A stretch of DNA of 64,000 bases from Curtobacterium pusillum (GTDB lineage Bacteria > Actinomycetota > Actinomycetes > Actinomycetales > Microbacteriaceae), in assembly GCA_002025645.1 (NCBI GenBank), contig CP018783.1, forward strand, positions 310,001 to 374,000, written 5' to 3'. Shown piece by piece: positions 25,277 to 34,366 of this stretch. The translations under genes were made by a program, and so were the position numbers. Position 1 is the first letter of the stretch. Each line of letters opens with the position of its first letter. The notes beneath the pieces are model-generated. The model was not told where the DNA came from. It made no database searches and saw nothing but the letters and a program-made list of their open reading frames with translations.

Positions 25277-25277
25277 C

Positions 25278-26111
25278 GTGGACATCGCAACGATCATCGG
25301 CATCCTCGTCGCCTTCGGTGCCCTGTTCGGCATGGTGGAGATGGAGCACGTCGAGCTCGCCGGACTGTTCCTGCCCGCGCCGATGCTCCTCGTGTTCGGC
25401 GCCACGATCGGCTGCGGCATCGCGAGCACCACGCTGAAGGACGCCATCGCCAGCTTCAAGGCCGTGCCGAAGGCGTTCACCGGCAAGGTCACGCCGCCGC
25501 AGGCCGTCATCGACGACGTGGTCGGGCTCGCCGAGACGGCCCGCGCGAACGGTCTGCTCGCGCTCGAGCAGGAGGCCGACAAGCACGACGACCCGTTCAT
25601 GAAGAAGGCCCTGCAGAACATCGCGGACGGCACCGACGGCGACGAGCTGCGGATCCTGCTCGAGGACGAGATCGAGTCGAACGCCGCCCCGGTGCGGAGT
25701 GCGAGCGCGTTCTTCATGGGCCTGGGCGGGTTCGCCCCCACGGTCGGCATCATCGGCACGGTCGTCTCGCTCACCCACGTCCTCGCGAACCTCGGCAAGC
25801 CGGACGAGCTCGGCCCGCTCATCGCCAGCGCCTTCGTCGCGACGCTCTGGGGCCTGCTCACCGCGAACTTCCTCTGGCTGCCGATCGGCGGCAAGCTCCG
25901 GAAGCTCGCGCAGCTCGAGGCCGACCGGCAGACGCTCCTGATGGAGGGCCTCCTGGCGGTGCAGGCGGGGAGCCAGCCCCGACTGCTCGGCGAGCGCCTG
26001 ACCGCGATGGTGCCGCCGGCCGCGCGTGGTGGGGACGCCAAGGCGAAGGGTGCCAAGAACAAGGGCAAGGGCAGCGACGCCGACCTCGACGACCAGCAGC
26101 TGGCGGCCTGA
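25278..26111 (+). CDS. motA: Flagellar stator protein MotA
   Basis: 277 residues with four membrane helices (5-24, 30-50, about 150-170, about 185-205). The conserved region GGFAPTVGIIGTVVSLTHVL and FVATLWGLLTANFLWLPIGG holds the family prolines and the proton-path helices. The cytoplasmic loop between helices 2 and 3 (KAVPKAFTGKV ... LLEDEIES) contacts FliG. A Lys/Gly-rich tail (KAKGAKNKGKGSD) is extra. Forms the proton channel with MotB. The GTG start is one base after flbD. Confidence 0.95.
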   Translation: MDIATIIGILVAFGALFGMVEMEHVELAGLFLPAPMLLVFGATIGCGIASTTLKDAIASFKAVPKAFTGKVTPPQAVIDDVVGLAETARANGLLALEQEADKHDDPFMKKALQNIADGTDGDELRILLEDEIESNAAPVRSASAFFMGLGGFAPTVGIIGTVVSLTHVLANLGKPDELGPLIASAFVATLWGLLTANFLWLPIGGKLRKLAQLEADRQTLLMEGLLAVQAGSQPRLLGERLTAMVPPAARGGDAKAKGAKNKGKGSDADLDDQQLAA

Positions 26112-26113
26112 CG

Positions 26114-27043
26114 ATGAGCGCGAACCCCCGGGGTCGCGGTCGCGGCCGCTCGAAGAAGTCCCACGACGAGGCAGAACACCCCGACGAGCGCTGGATGGCG
26201 TCCTACATGGACATGATCACGGTGCTGATGTGCATGTTCCTCGTGCTGTTCGCCATGTCGACGGTCGACCAGCAGAAGTACATCGCCCTGAAGAACTCGC
26301 TCGCGACGGGCTTCGGCGAGGTGAAGTCGCAGAAGGTCGACACGGCTTCCGGCACGGTCGTGACGAAGGACGAGGTCAAGGACGGCTCCGGCTACTCCGT
26401 CGACAAGTCCCAGGCCGACCACTCCACGGCGTCGTCGGGCACGAAGGACACCAACGTCGACCCGGCCTCCACGGTGGTCCCGGCGACCGCGACGAAGGCC
26501 GACGTGGCCGCGGCCCAGAAGGAGCTCGACGACCTCAAGGCCATCGAGGCGGCGATCAAGTCGAACCTGGACAAGGCGGGGCAGACCTCGAACGTGCAGT
26601 TCACCGTCGACGCCCGCGGCCTGACCGTCCGGCTCGTCGGCAGCGAGACGTACTTCACGACGAACAGTGCCGACCTGTCCGACCAGGCGAAGCGGATCAT
26701 GGACGCCATCGCCCCGGTCCTGAGGACCAGCAGCCACGACGTCAGCGTCGAGGGGCACGCCGACCAGCGGAACTCGACCGCCCCGTACGCGACGAACTGG
26801 GAGCTCAGCGCGGCACGGGCGACCGGGGTGCTGCGGGACCTCGTCGAACGCGGAGGGATGCCGGCGGACCACGTCCAGAGCGTCGGGTTCGGGTCGAGCC
26901 GGCCGCTCGCGAAGGGCGGCACCGACGCGGATCTCACGCTGAACCGCCGGGTCGACATCGTGGTGCTGTCGAACCAGGACCAGGACGTCAGCGCCCTGAT
27001 GCCCGCGCTGGCGAAGGCGCAGGACGGAGCACGACAGGGCTGA
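26114..27043 (+). CDS. motB: Flagellar stator protein MotB
   Basis: 309 residues. A basic N-terminal arm is followed by one membrane helix with the proton-carrying Asp D33 (WMASYMDMITVLMCMFLVLF). A Ser/Thr/Lys-rich linker (75-150) and a peptidoglycan-binding OmpA-like domain (about 170-300) follow, with VEGHADQRNSTAPYATNWEL and SVGFGSSRPL. The linker, including the plug region, is longer than in E. coli. The ATG is two bases after the motA stop. Confidence 0.95.
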   Translation: MSANPRGRGRGRSKKSHDEAEHPDERWMASYMDMITVLMCMFLVLFAMSTVDQQKYIALKNSLATGFGEVKSQKVDTASGTVVTKDEVKDGSGYSVDKSQADHSTASSGTKDTNVDPASTVVPATATKADVAAAQKELDDLKAIEAAIKSNLDKAGQTSNVQFTVDARGLTVRLVGSETYFTTNSADLSDQAKRIMDAIAPVLRTSSHDVSVEGHADQRNSTAPYATNWELSAARATGVLRDLVERGGMPADHVQSVGFGSSRPLAKGGTDADLTLNRRVDIVVLSNQDQDVSALMPALAKAQDGARQG

Positions 27044-27100
27044 GGCCCAGGACGACACCGACACGACCCGCCGCCCCAGAAGGGGGGCCAGCGCTGACGG

Positions 27101-28009
27101 GTGCTCCACAGCGAACCGATAGACGCACCCGTGACCGAGACCCTGCCAGCGCCCGAGGTGTACGACTTCGCGCGCCCGTCGACGCTCGCCCGCGAGCACG
27201 CCCGGGTCCTCGAGCTCGCCTTCGAGACGTTCGCACGCCAGTGGGGCACGCAGCTGACCGCCAAGGTGCGCGCCGTCAGCCAGGTGACCTGCGAGCAGGT
27301 CCAGATGACGACGTACGACGAGTACGCGGCGTCGCTGCCCGCCCTCACCGGCATGGTGCTGCTCCCGATCGCCGACGTCGTCCCGAAGGGTGTGCTGCAG
27401 GTCCCGCTCGACGCCGCCCTCACCTGGGTGTCGCACGCACTCGGCGCCTCGAAGCCGCTCCCGACGCCGGACCGCACCTTCACGCCCATCGAGCAGGCGC
27501 TCGTCCGCAAGATCGTCGAGGACGCCCTCGACGACCTCCGCTACTCGTTCGGCGGCCTGCTCGCGCACGACGTCACGGCCGGCGGCTTCCAGTTCAACTC
27601 GCAGTTCGCCCAGGCCGCCCAGAAGGGCGACCTGATGATCGTCGCGTCCTTCACGATCCGCGTGGGGGAGCGCGTCGCGCCCGGCACGCTCGCGCTGCCC
27701 GCCGAGGCCGTCCTGCCGCAGCTCGGCGAGGCCGCCGCGCACGTCACGCCCGCCGACGCGCGCGCCCTCGTCGACGCGCAGCTCGCGAGCGTCCCCGTCG
27801 GGGTCAGCCTGCGCTTCGCCCCCGCGACGGTCCTGCCGTCGCAGGTCCTGCGCCTCGCGGTCGGCGACGTCCTGCCGCTGCCGCACCCGCAGCACCGACC
27901 CCTCACCATCGCGGTCGACGGCGAACCCGTCGGCACCGCCGCGGTCGGCGCGAACGGCTCGCGCCTCGCCGGCATCGTCGTCACCACCACATCGGAGCTC
28001 CCCGCATGA
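27101..28009 (+). CDS. fliM: Flagellar motor switch protein FliM
   Basis: 302 residues. The middle CheC-like domain runs from about 18 to 215 (STLAREHARVLELAFETFAR, TYDEYAASLPALTGMVLLPI, FTPIEQALVRKIVEDALDDL), and a C-terminal SpoA domain from about 235 to 300. An in-frame TGA at 27095 prevents any earlier start, so the usual N-terminal CheY-binding peptide (LSQ-EIDALL) is missing. GTG at 27131 is an alternative start; neither has a convincing ribosome site. Part of the switch complex with FliN and FliG. The stop overlaps fliN (ATGA). Confidence 0.9.
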   Translation: MLHSEPIDAPVTETLPAPEVYDFARPSTLAREHARVLELAFETFARQWGTQLTAKVRAVSQVTCEQVQMTTYDEYAASLPALTGMVLLPIADVVPKGVLQVPLDAALTWVSHALGASKPLPTPDRTFTPIEQALVRKIVEDALDDLRYSFGGLLAHDVTAGGFQFNSQFAQAAQKGDLMIVASFTIRVGERVAPGTLALPAEAVLPQLGEAAAHVTPADARALVDAQLASVPVGVSLRFAPATVLPSQVLRLAVGDVLPLPHPQHRPLTIAVDGEPVGTAAVGANGSRLAGIVVTTTSELPA

Positions 28010-28719
28010 CCGTCACGACCACCCTCCACACGCAGGCGGCCGAGGCCCTCGCCGCGCAGCTCCCGACGGCCGTCCCGTTGACGGTCGTGGCCCAGCCTGG
28101 AGGCGCGACCCCCGTCGCCCTCGAAGCGGCCGGTGACGCCGTGGTCGCCTCGTTCGTCGGCGGCCTGTCGGCCGATCTGGTCCTCGTGCTCACGGACCTC
28201 GAGACCGTCACCGCCGCGGGTGGCACCGAGCACGGGATCGTCGACGTCACCGACGTGCTGCGCCCCTCGCTCGAGGCAGCAGCGGGCGTGCTCGGTGTCG
28301 GTGTCCTCGGTGACGCACGGCGCGAATCGGCATCGGCGCTCCTGGCCGACCCGGACACGGTGGTGTTCGAGCTCACGGCCGGTGGGACGCCCGGCGGCTG
28401 GTTCGCCCTGCGCGTCCGCGAGAACGGCACGGTGTCCCAGACCACGTCCGCCCCGGCCGCGACGCTGCCCGCCGGGAACCTCGGCCGGATCAACAACGTC
28501 GAGATGACCCTCACGGTCGAGATCGGTCGAACCCGGATGTCCGTGCGCGACGTGCTCGGCATGGAACCGGGCGCCGTCGTCGAGCTCGACCGGAGCGCCG
28601 GCGCCCCCGCCGACGTCCTGCTGAACGGACGCCTCATCGCGCACGGCGAGGTCGTCGTGGTCGACCAGGACTACGCCGTCCGCATCACGAAGATCCTCGA
28701 CGTCGCCGAGAGCGTCTGA
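28006..28719 (+). CDS. fliN: Flagellar motor switch protein FliN (long form)
   Basis: 237 residues, longer than classical FliN (about 130). The C-terminal 80 residues are a clear SpoA domain (RINNVEMTLTVEIGRTRMSV, VVELDRSAGAPADVLLNGRL, VVVDQDYAVRITKILD). The N-terminal 150 residues resemble the FliY/CheC-like part (VVASFVGGLSADLVLVLTDL, VTDVLRPSLEAAAGVLG), but the E-N-P phosphatase motif of CheC is not visible. Forms the lower C-ring. Starts inside the fliM stop. Confidence 0.92.
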   Translation: MTVTTTLHTQAAEALAAQLPTAVPLTVVAQPGGATPVALEAAGDAVVASFVGGLSADLVLVLTDLETVTAAGGTEHGIVDVTDVLRPSLEAAAGVLGVGVLGDARRESASALLADPDTVVFELTAGGTPGGWFALRVRENGTVSQTTSAPAATLPAGNLGRINNVEMTLTVEIGRTRMSVRDVLGMEPGAVVELDRSAGAPADVLLNGRLIAHGEVVVVDQDYAVRITKILDVAESV

Positions 28720-28729
28720 GCCGCCGACC

Positions 28730-29257
28730 GTGGACACGCTCGTCATCACCCTCCGCGTCGCGCTCTCGCTCGGCGTCGTGCTCGCCCTCATGTGGGTGCT
28801 GCACCGACGCATGGCGAAGAGCGGCTTCGGCACGGGGAAGACCAAGGGCCGTCGCTCGGCCTCGGTCGAGGTCGTCGCCCGGCAGGGCATCGGCGGCAAG
28901 GCGAGCGTCGTCGTGGTCGACGTCGAGGGGGAGCGCCTCGTGCTGGGCGTCTCCGAGCAGGGCGTCTCCCTGCTGACCAGCGGGCAGGCGCCCGCGCCGG
29001 AACTCACCATCGTGACCGGTCCCGTCCAGCTGCCCGTGCGTCCGACCCCGTCGGCCGACGCGTTCAGTCAGGAACTCGAGCAGCAGACAGTCGTCGAGCC
29101 GCGCCTCCCGGCCGACGCGGCGGAGCCGCTCCCGATGCGACCCCGGAACCGCGACCGGCGTGCCGTGCCGACGTCCGCGCAGCTGCAGGGCTCCATCCTG
29201 TCGGCCGACACCTGGCGACAGGCCGCCGCAGCGCTCCGGAACCGGCGGGCCGGGTGA
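28730..29257 (+). CDS. fliO: Flagellar biosynthesis protein FliO
   Basis: 175 residues. One membrane helix near the N terminus (TLVITLRVALSLGVVLALMW) is followed by a basic stretch and a small beta domain (SVEVVARQGIGGKASVVVVD, LVLGVSEQGVSLLTSG), the conserved FliO core. The rest is Pro-rich and variable. FliO assists assembly of FliP in the export gate. GTG start; the stop overlaps fliP as GTGA. Confidence 0.88.
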   Translation: MDTLVITLRVALSLGVVLALMWVLHRRMAKSGFGTGKTKGRRSASVEVVARQGIGGKASVVVVDVEGERLVLGVSEQGVSLLTSGQAPAPELTIVTGPVQLPVRPTPSADAFSQELEQQTVVEPRLPADAAEPLPMRPRNRDRRAVPTSAQLQGSILSADTWRQAAAALRNRRAG

Positions 29258-30072
29258 CCGCGGCGCGGACCGGACGCCTGATCGCCCTCCTGCTGCTGGG
29301 GGTGACGGTCGTCGCCGGCTTCCTCATGCTCACCGCGACCGGTGCCCACGCGGCGGGCGTCGTCCAGCCGACCGCACCCGCGACCCCGACCGCGCCGTCG
29401 ACCGGTGACTTCAGCGTCAGCGTGAACGGCCCAGACGGCACGCCCTCGTCGGCCGTCGTGACGCTCATCGGGATCACACTGCTCAGCGTCGCCCCGGCGC
29501 TGATGCTCATGATGACGTCGTTCACGAAGATCTTCGTCGTCCTCGCGATGACCCGGAACGCGCTCGCGCTGCAGTCGATCCCGCCGAACCAGGTGCTCGC
29601 CGGCCTCGCGCTGTTCCTGTCGCTGTTCGTGATGGCGCCGGTCCTCGGGCACATCAACGACGACGCGCTGCAGCCGTACCTGGCCGGGCACCTCGACTTC
29701 AACCAGGCCGTCGAGATCGGCACGAAGCCGCTCCGGGCCTTCATGCTGCACCAGACCCGCGAGGAGGACGTCGCGCTCATCACCCGGGCGGCCGGTCAGG
29801 ACAACCCGAAGTCGATGGCCGACGTGCCGATGACGACGGTGATCCCGGCGTTCGTGATCTCCGAGCTGCGGAGCGCGTTCATCATCGGGTTCGTCATCTT
29901 CATCCCGTTCCTCGTGATCGACCTCGTCGTCTCGGCGGCGCTGATGTCGATGGGCATGATGATGCTCCCGCCGGTCATGATCTCGCTGCCGTTCAAGATC
30001 CTGCTGTTCGTCCTCGTCGACGGATGGGGCCTCATCATCAAGTCGCTCATCGAGAGCTACCACGTCGTCTAG
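29254..30072 (+). CDS. fliP: Flagellar export gate protein FliP
   Basis: 272 residues. A cleavable signal peptide (GRLIALLLLGVTVVAGFLML...GAHAAG) and an Ala/Pro/Thr linker precede the FliP core: LLSVAPALMLMMTSFTKIFV, QSIPPNQVLAGLALFLSLFV, VIPAFVISELRSAFIIGFVI and MGMMMLPPVMISLPFKILLF. These are the two FliP signatures. Core subunit of the type III export gate with FliQ and FliR. Confidence 0.96.
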   Translation: MTAARTGRLIALLLLGVTVVAGFLMLTATGAHAAGVVQPTAPATPTAPSTGDFSVSVNGPDGTPSSAVVTLIGITLLSVAPALMLMMTSFTKIFVVLAMTRNALALQSIPPNQVLAGLALFLSLFVMAPVLGHINDDALQPYLAGHLDFNQAVEIGTKPLRAFMLHQTREEDVALITRAAGQDNPKSMADVPMTTVIPAFVISELRSAFIIGFVIFIPFLVIDLVVSAALMSMGMMMLPPVMISLPFKILLFVLVDGWGLIIKSLIESYHVV

Positions 30073-30093
30073 GACGACGGGACAGGGAACGAC

Positions 30094-30366
30094 ATGAACC
30101 AGCAGGCCGTCATCGACCTCACGCTGCAGGCGCTCCTGGTGTCGGCGAAGCTCGCCGCGCCGGTCCTCGTGACGTCGCTCGTCGTGGGCTTCGCGATCTC
30201 GCTCTTCCAGTCGGTCACGCAGATCCAGGAGGTCACGCTCTCGTTCGTCCCCAAGGCCGTCGCGGTCGCGATCGCCCTGGTGGTCTGCGGCAACTGGATG
30301 ATCTCCGAGATGGTGGCCTTCACCCACGTCGCCTTCGACATGATCCCGAAGCTGCTCGGGACGTAG
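30094..30366 (+). CDS. fliQ: Flagellar export gate protein FliQ
   Basis: 90 residues, standard length, two membrane helices. AVIDLTLQALLVSAKLAAPV and SLFQSVTQIQEVTLSFVPKA are the family core. It lies 21 bases after fliP and 3 before fliR. Confidence 0.95.
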   Translation: MNQQAVIDLTLQALLVSAKLAAPVLVTSLVVGFAISLFQSVTQIQEVTLSFVPKAVAVAIALVVCGNWMISEMVAFTHVAFDMIPKLLGT

Positions 30367-30369
30367 CCG

Positions 30370-31128
30370 ATGGAACTCGTGATCAACGGCGACCGCCTCG
30401 AGGCGACGATGCTCGCCGGCGTGCGCCTCGTCGCGTTCTTCGTCATCGCGCCACCGTTCTCGTACCGGGCGTTCCCCGCGACGGTGAAGGTGATCCTCGG
30501 GCTCGGCCTGGCGATCGGCGTCGCACCCCGCGTCGCCGAGGGGTACCACGCGCTCGACACGGGACCGTTCCTGCTCGCGCTCCTCACCCAGCTCGTCGTC
30601 GGTCTCGCCCTCGGGTTCCTGGTGTTCCTCGTGTTCGCGGCGGTGCAGTCGGCCGGCGCGTTGATCGACCTGTTCGGCGGGTTCACCCTCGCGCAGGCGT
30701 ACGACCCGCAGTCGCAGGTCAACGGCGCGCAGTTCACCCGGCTGTTCCAGATGGCGTCGCTCGCGCTCCTGTTCGCGTCCGGTGGGTACCAGCTCATCGT
30801 CGCGGGACTCGTGCGCTCGTTCGACGCGGTCCCGCTGACCGGGACCTTCGAGCTGGGCGGTCTCGCCTCGTCGCTCGTCACCGCCCTGTCGCAGATGTTC
30901 CTGTCGTCGCTGCAGATCGCCGGACCGCTCGTCGTCGTGCTCTTCCTCGCCGACGTCGGCCTCGGGCTGCTCACCCGCGTCGCCCCGGCGCTCAACGCCT
31001 TCCAGATGGGCTTCCCGATCAAGATCGGGCTGACCGTCGTCTTCGCCGGTGCCCTCTTCATGGCGTTGCCGTCCGTCGTGTCCTCCCTCACCGGCGACGC
31101 GGTGGCGGCGATCACGGGACGGGGGTGA
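30370..31128 (+). CDS. fliR: Flagellar export gate protein FliR
   Basis: 252 residues, about six hydrophobic segments. Conserved parts are RLVAFFVIAPPFSYRAFPAT, LGFLVFLVFAAVQSAGALID and FGGFTLAQAYDPQSQVNGAQ, then QMGFPIKIGLTVVFAGALFM near the C terminus. Completes the FliP-FliQ-FliR channel. The stop overlaps the flhB GTG as GTGA. Confidence 0.95.
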   Translation: MELVINGDRLEATMLAGVRLVAFFVIAPPFSYRAFPATVKVILGLGLAIGVAPRVAEGYHALDTGPFLLALLTQLVVGLALGFLVFLVFAAVQSAGALIDLFGGFTLAQAYDPQSQVNGAQFTRLFQMASLALLFASGGYQLIVAGLVRSFDAVPLTGTFELGGLASSLVTALSQMFLSSLQIAGPLVVVLFLADVGLGLLTRVAPALNAFQMGFPIKIGLTVVFAGALFMALPSVVSSLTGDAVAAITGRG

Positions 31129-32315
31129 CCGACGTGTCCGACAGCGGAGAACGCTCCGAACAGGCGACGCAGAAGCGGATGCGCGAGGTCCACCAGAAGG
31201 GCCAGATCGGCCGCTCGCAGGACCTCGGCGCCTGGATCGGCATCGCGGCCGCGGCGCTGATGATGCCCGCGGCGATCGGCAACGCCGCCGCAGCGGGCTC
31301 CGACCAGCTCCGGGCGGTCCAGCGGGTCATCGCGAACCCCTCGATCGGCACGATGAACGGCGTCTTCCACGACGCGCTCGGATCGATCGCCGGCACGCTC
31401 GGCCCGATGCTCGGGGTGGTGCTCGTCGCCGTGACGGCCGCTGCTGTCGCGCAGGGTGGCGTGCACGTCCGGAAGCTCACGCCGCAGCCCGAGCACTTCG
31501 ACCCGATCGCCGGCCTGAAGCGGGTGTTCGGCACGCAGGCGCTCTGGAACGGCGCGAAGGCCCTGCTGAAGACCGCCGTCGTGGGGCTCGTCCTCTGGTT
31601 CGCCGTGCAGGCGCTCGTCCCCGTGCTGATGACGAGCGGGTCGCTGCCACTCTCCGCCGTGCTCGACGCCGCCGCAGGAGGTGCCGGAACGCTGCTCCGG
31701 GCCGCGATCGCCGCCGGCCTGATCCTCGCCGCGCTCGACGTCTTCGTGGTGATCCGCCGGAACCGGAAGCGCACGATGATGACCAAGCGCGAGGTCAAGG
31801 ACGAGAACAAGCACAGCGAGGGCGACCCGCTCGTGAAGTCGCAGCGGCGGTCCCGGCAGCTCGCGATGAGCCGCAACCGGATGGTGCAGGCGATCGGCAC
31901 CGCGGACGTCGTCATGACGAACCCGACGCACTACGCGGTCGCGCTCAGGTACGAGCCGGGCAAGTCCGCGCCGAAGGTCGTCGCGAAGGGTGCCGGTCCC
32001 GTCGCGGACGTCATCCGCGCGAAGGCCGAGGAAGCCCGCGTCCCCATCGTCCGCGACGTCCCGCTGACCCGCGCCCTGCACGCCGCGTGCGAGCTCGGGC
32101 AGGAGGTGCCCGTCGACCTCTACACGCCCGTCGCCCGCGTGCTGTCGTTCGTGATGGCGCTCAAGGCGCGCGGGGCAGCGGCCGGCTCGCACTCCCCGCC
32201 GCGACCGACCACCCCGGACGAGGTCGCCACGGTCCTCGACCCCGCCACCCTCACCGGGGACCTCCGGCCACGCAGACTCCGCAAGAACAGCCCACTCGAA
32301 GAGGTACCCGCATGA
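31125..32315 (+). CDS. flhB: Flagellar export switch protein FlhB
   Basis: 396 residues. The N-terminal motif GERSEQATQKRMREVHQKGQ precedes four membrane helices and a cytoplasmic domain. That domain holds the self-cleavage motif NPTH (N266) in VMTNPTHYAVALRYEPGKSA and the conserved VPIVRDVPLTRALHAACELG. Cleavage at N-P switches export from hook to filament substrates. The C-terminal tail is longer than in E. coli. GTG at 31134 is an alternative start. The stop overlaps flhA (ATGA). Confidence 0.96.
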   Translation: MTDVSDSGERSEQATQKRMREVHQKGQIGRSQDLGAWIGIAAAALMMPAAIGNAAAAGSDQLRAVQRVIANPSIGTMNGVFHDALGSIAGTLGPMLGVVLVAVTAAAVAQGGVHVRKLTPQPEHFDPIAGLKRVFGTQALWNGAKALLKTAVVGLVLWFAVQALVPVLMTSGSLPLSAVLDAAAGGAGTLLRAAIAAGLILAALDVFVVIRRNRKRTMMTKREVKDENKHSEGDPLVKSQRRSRQLAMSRNRMVQAIGTADVVMTNPTHYAVALRYEPGKSAPKVVAKGAGPVADVIRAKAEEARVPIVRDVPLTRALHAACELGQEVPVDLYTPVARVLSFVMALKARGAAAGSHSPPRPTTPDEVATVLDPATLTGDLRPRRLRKNSPLEEVPA

Positions 32316-34366
32316 ACCGCAAGGACCTGCCGAAGCTCGTCGTCCCGGTCTTCATCGTCGGCATCATCCTGCTGCTGATCCTGCCGGTGCCGTCGTTCCT
32401 GCTCGACTTCCTGATCATCTGCAACATCCTGCTGGCGCTGGTGATCCTGCTCACGACGCTGTTCGTGAAGAAGCCGCTCGACTTCTCGGTGTTCCCGTCG
32501 CTGCTGCTCGTCGCCACGCTGTTCCGCCTCGGGCTCAACGTCGCGTCGACCCGGCTCGTGCTCGGCGAGGGCTTCGCCGGTGACGTCATCCAGGCGTTCG
32601 GCCACGTCGCCGTCTCCGGGTCGATCATCATCGGCGCGGTGATCTTCCTGATCCTCGTCGTCATCCAGTTCGTCGTCGTGACGAAGGGTGCCGAGCGCGT
32701 CGCCGAGGTCGGGGCCCGCTTCACCCTCGACGCGATGCCGGGCAAGCAGATGGCGATCGACGCCGACCTGAACGCGGGACTCATCACCGACGCCCAGGCG
32801 AAGGAGCGCCGCGCGGCCGTGTCCGCCGAGGCCGACTTCTACGGCGCGATGGACGGTGCCTCGAAGTTCGTGAAGGGCGACGCGATCGCCGGCATCCTCA
32901 TCATCGTCATCAACCTCGTCGGCGGCATCGCGATCGGCATGCTGCAGAACGGGCTCTCGGTCACGGACGCGCTGTCGAAGTACGGCATCCTGACCATCGG
33001 CGACGGGCTCGTCACGCAGATCCCGGCGCTGCTCATGGCCGTCTCGACGGGCATGATCGTGACCCGCTCGGGCGCAGAGACCGAGATCGGTTCCTCGGCG
33101 ACGACCCAGCTCACGCAGTCCCGGAACGCCCTCGCGATCGCCGGGGTCGCCGCCGTCGCCATGGGCTTCATCCCTGGCATGCCGATCGTCCCGTTCCTGC
33201 TCATCGGCGCCACCCTGCTGTTCATCGCCTGGCGACTCGGGCAGCAGACGAAGCGCACCGAGCAGGACGCCGCTGCACAGCAGGCGCTCGAGGCGGCGGC
33301 ACCGAGCGCGGACACCCCCGAGGACCTCATCGAGCAGATGCGCGTGCACGCCCTCGAGATCCTGCTGGCGCCCGACCTCGTCGACATGGTGTCCGGGGCC
33401 TCGGACGACCTGCTCGGCCGCGTCCGTGCGCTCCGCCGGAAGATCGCCGTGGACATGGGCGTCGTCGTGCCACCGGTCCGCACCCGGGACAGCATCGAGC
33501 TCCCGCCGTCCACGTACGCCATCCGGATCGCGGGCGTCGAGGCCGGCCGCGGCACCGCTCCGTCGCGCAGCGTCCTGGCGCTCGGCGACCACCTCGACGG
33601 GCTGCCGGGGGAGACGACCGTCGAGCCGGTGTTCGGCCTCGCCGGCAAGTGGGTGCCCGCCGAGCTCCGGCACGCCGCCGAGATGACCGGCGCCACCGTG
33701 ATCGACCGCGTCTCGGTGCTCGTCACCCACCTGCAGGCGATCATCGGCGACAACGCCGCCCGGCTGCTCACCCGCGAGGACGTCAAGGTCCTCACCGAGG
33801 GCGTCAAGCAGGTCAACCCGGCGGCCGTCGAGGAGCTCGTCCCGGGCATGCTCTCGCTCGCCGAACTCCAGCGCGTCCTGCAGGGGCTGCTCGCCGAGCG
33901 CGTGCCGATCAACGACCTCGGCCGCATCTGCGAGGCGCTCACGCTCCGCGCGAAGGTCTCCACCGACCCCGAGGGACTCGTCGAGGCCGCCCGCGCCGCA
34001 CTCGGCCCCGCGCTGCCCGCCCGCTACCTCGACGCCGGGGTGCTCCGCGTCATCATGATCGACCCGCTGCTCGAGCAGTCGATGCTCGAGGGACTCCGGC
34101 CGTCCGAGCAGGGCACCCAGATCGTGCTCGACGCACACCGCATCGAGCAGGTCCTCGGTTCCCTCCGCGACGCCGTCCGGTCCGTCGAGGACCAGGGCAT
34201 CTCCGCCGTCCTCGTCTGCGCCCCGCAGCTCCGCCCGGCCGTCCACCGCATGGTGTCCGCGCAGTCGAACGGTCTGCCGGTGCTCTCCTACCAGGAGGCC
34301 ACCGCCGCGGGCTCCACCATCGAGACCGTGGGAGTGGTCCGTGCCGCCGACCCGATTGCAGCGTAA
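32312..34366 (+). CDS. flhA: Flagellar export protein FlhA
   Basis: 684 residues, full length. Eight helices in the first 310 residues with the FHIPEP loop: SLLLVATLFRLGLNVASTRL, TKGAERVAEVGARFTLDAMP, GKQMAIDADLNAGLITDAQA, DGASKFVKGDAIAGILIIVI. The cytosolic nonamer-ring domain (about 340-684) contains LLTREDVKVLTEGVKQVNPA and ARYLDAGVLRVIMIDP. Export engine of the flagellar type III system. Its end overlaps the next gene by 26 bases. Confidence 0.97.
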   Translation: MNRKDLPKLVVPVFIVGIILLLILPVPSFLLDFLIICNILLALVILLTTLFVKKPLDFSVFPSLLLVATLFRLGLNVASTRLVLGEGFAGDVIQAFGHVAVSGSIIIGAVIFLILVVIQFVVVTKGAERVAEVGARFTLDAMPGKQMAIDADLNAGLITDAQAKERRAAVSAEADFYGAMDGASKFVKGDAIAGILIIVINLVGGIAIGMLQNGLSVTDALSKYGILTIGDGLVTQIPALLMAVSTGMIVTRSGAETEIGSSATTQLTQSRNALAIAGVAAVAMGFIPGMPIVPFLLIGATLLFIAWRLGQQTKRTEQDAAAQQALEAAAPSADTPEDLIEQMRVHALEILLAPDLVDMVSGASDDLLGRVRALRRKIAVDMGVVVPPVRTRDSIELPPSTYAIRIAGVEAGRGTAPSRSVLALGDHLDGLPGETTVEPVFGLAGKWVPAELRHAAEMTGATVIDRVSVLVTHLQAIIGDNAARLLTREDVKVLTEGVKQVNPAAVEELVPGMLSLAELQRVLQGLLAERVPINDLGRICEALTLRAKVSTDPEGLVEAARAALGPALPARYLDAGVLRVIMIDPLLEQSMLEGLRPSEQGTQIVLDAHRIEQVLGSLRDAVRSVEDQGISAVLVCAPQLRPAVHRMVSAQSNGLPVLSYQEATAAGSTIETVGVVRAADPIAA

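Noticed and set aside
27105..27120. ACCGATAG at the fliM start considered as a second sigma-28 -10 box
   Set aside because: It lies inside the likely coding start of fliM and has no TAAA-like element 15 bases upstream.
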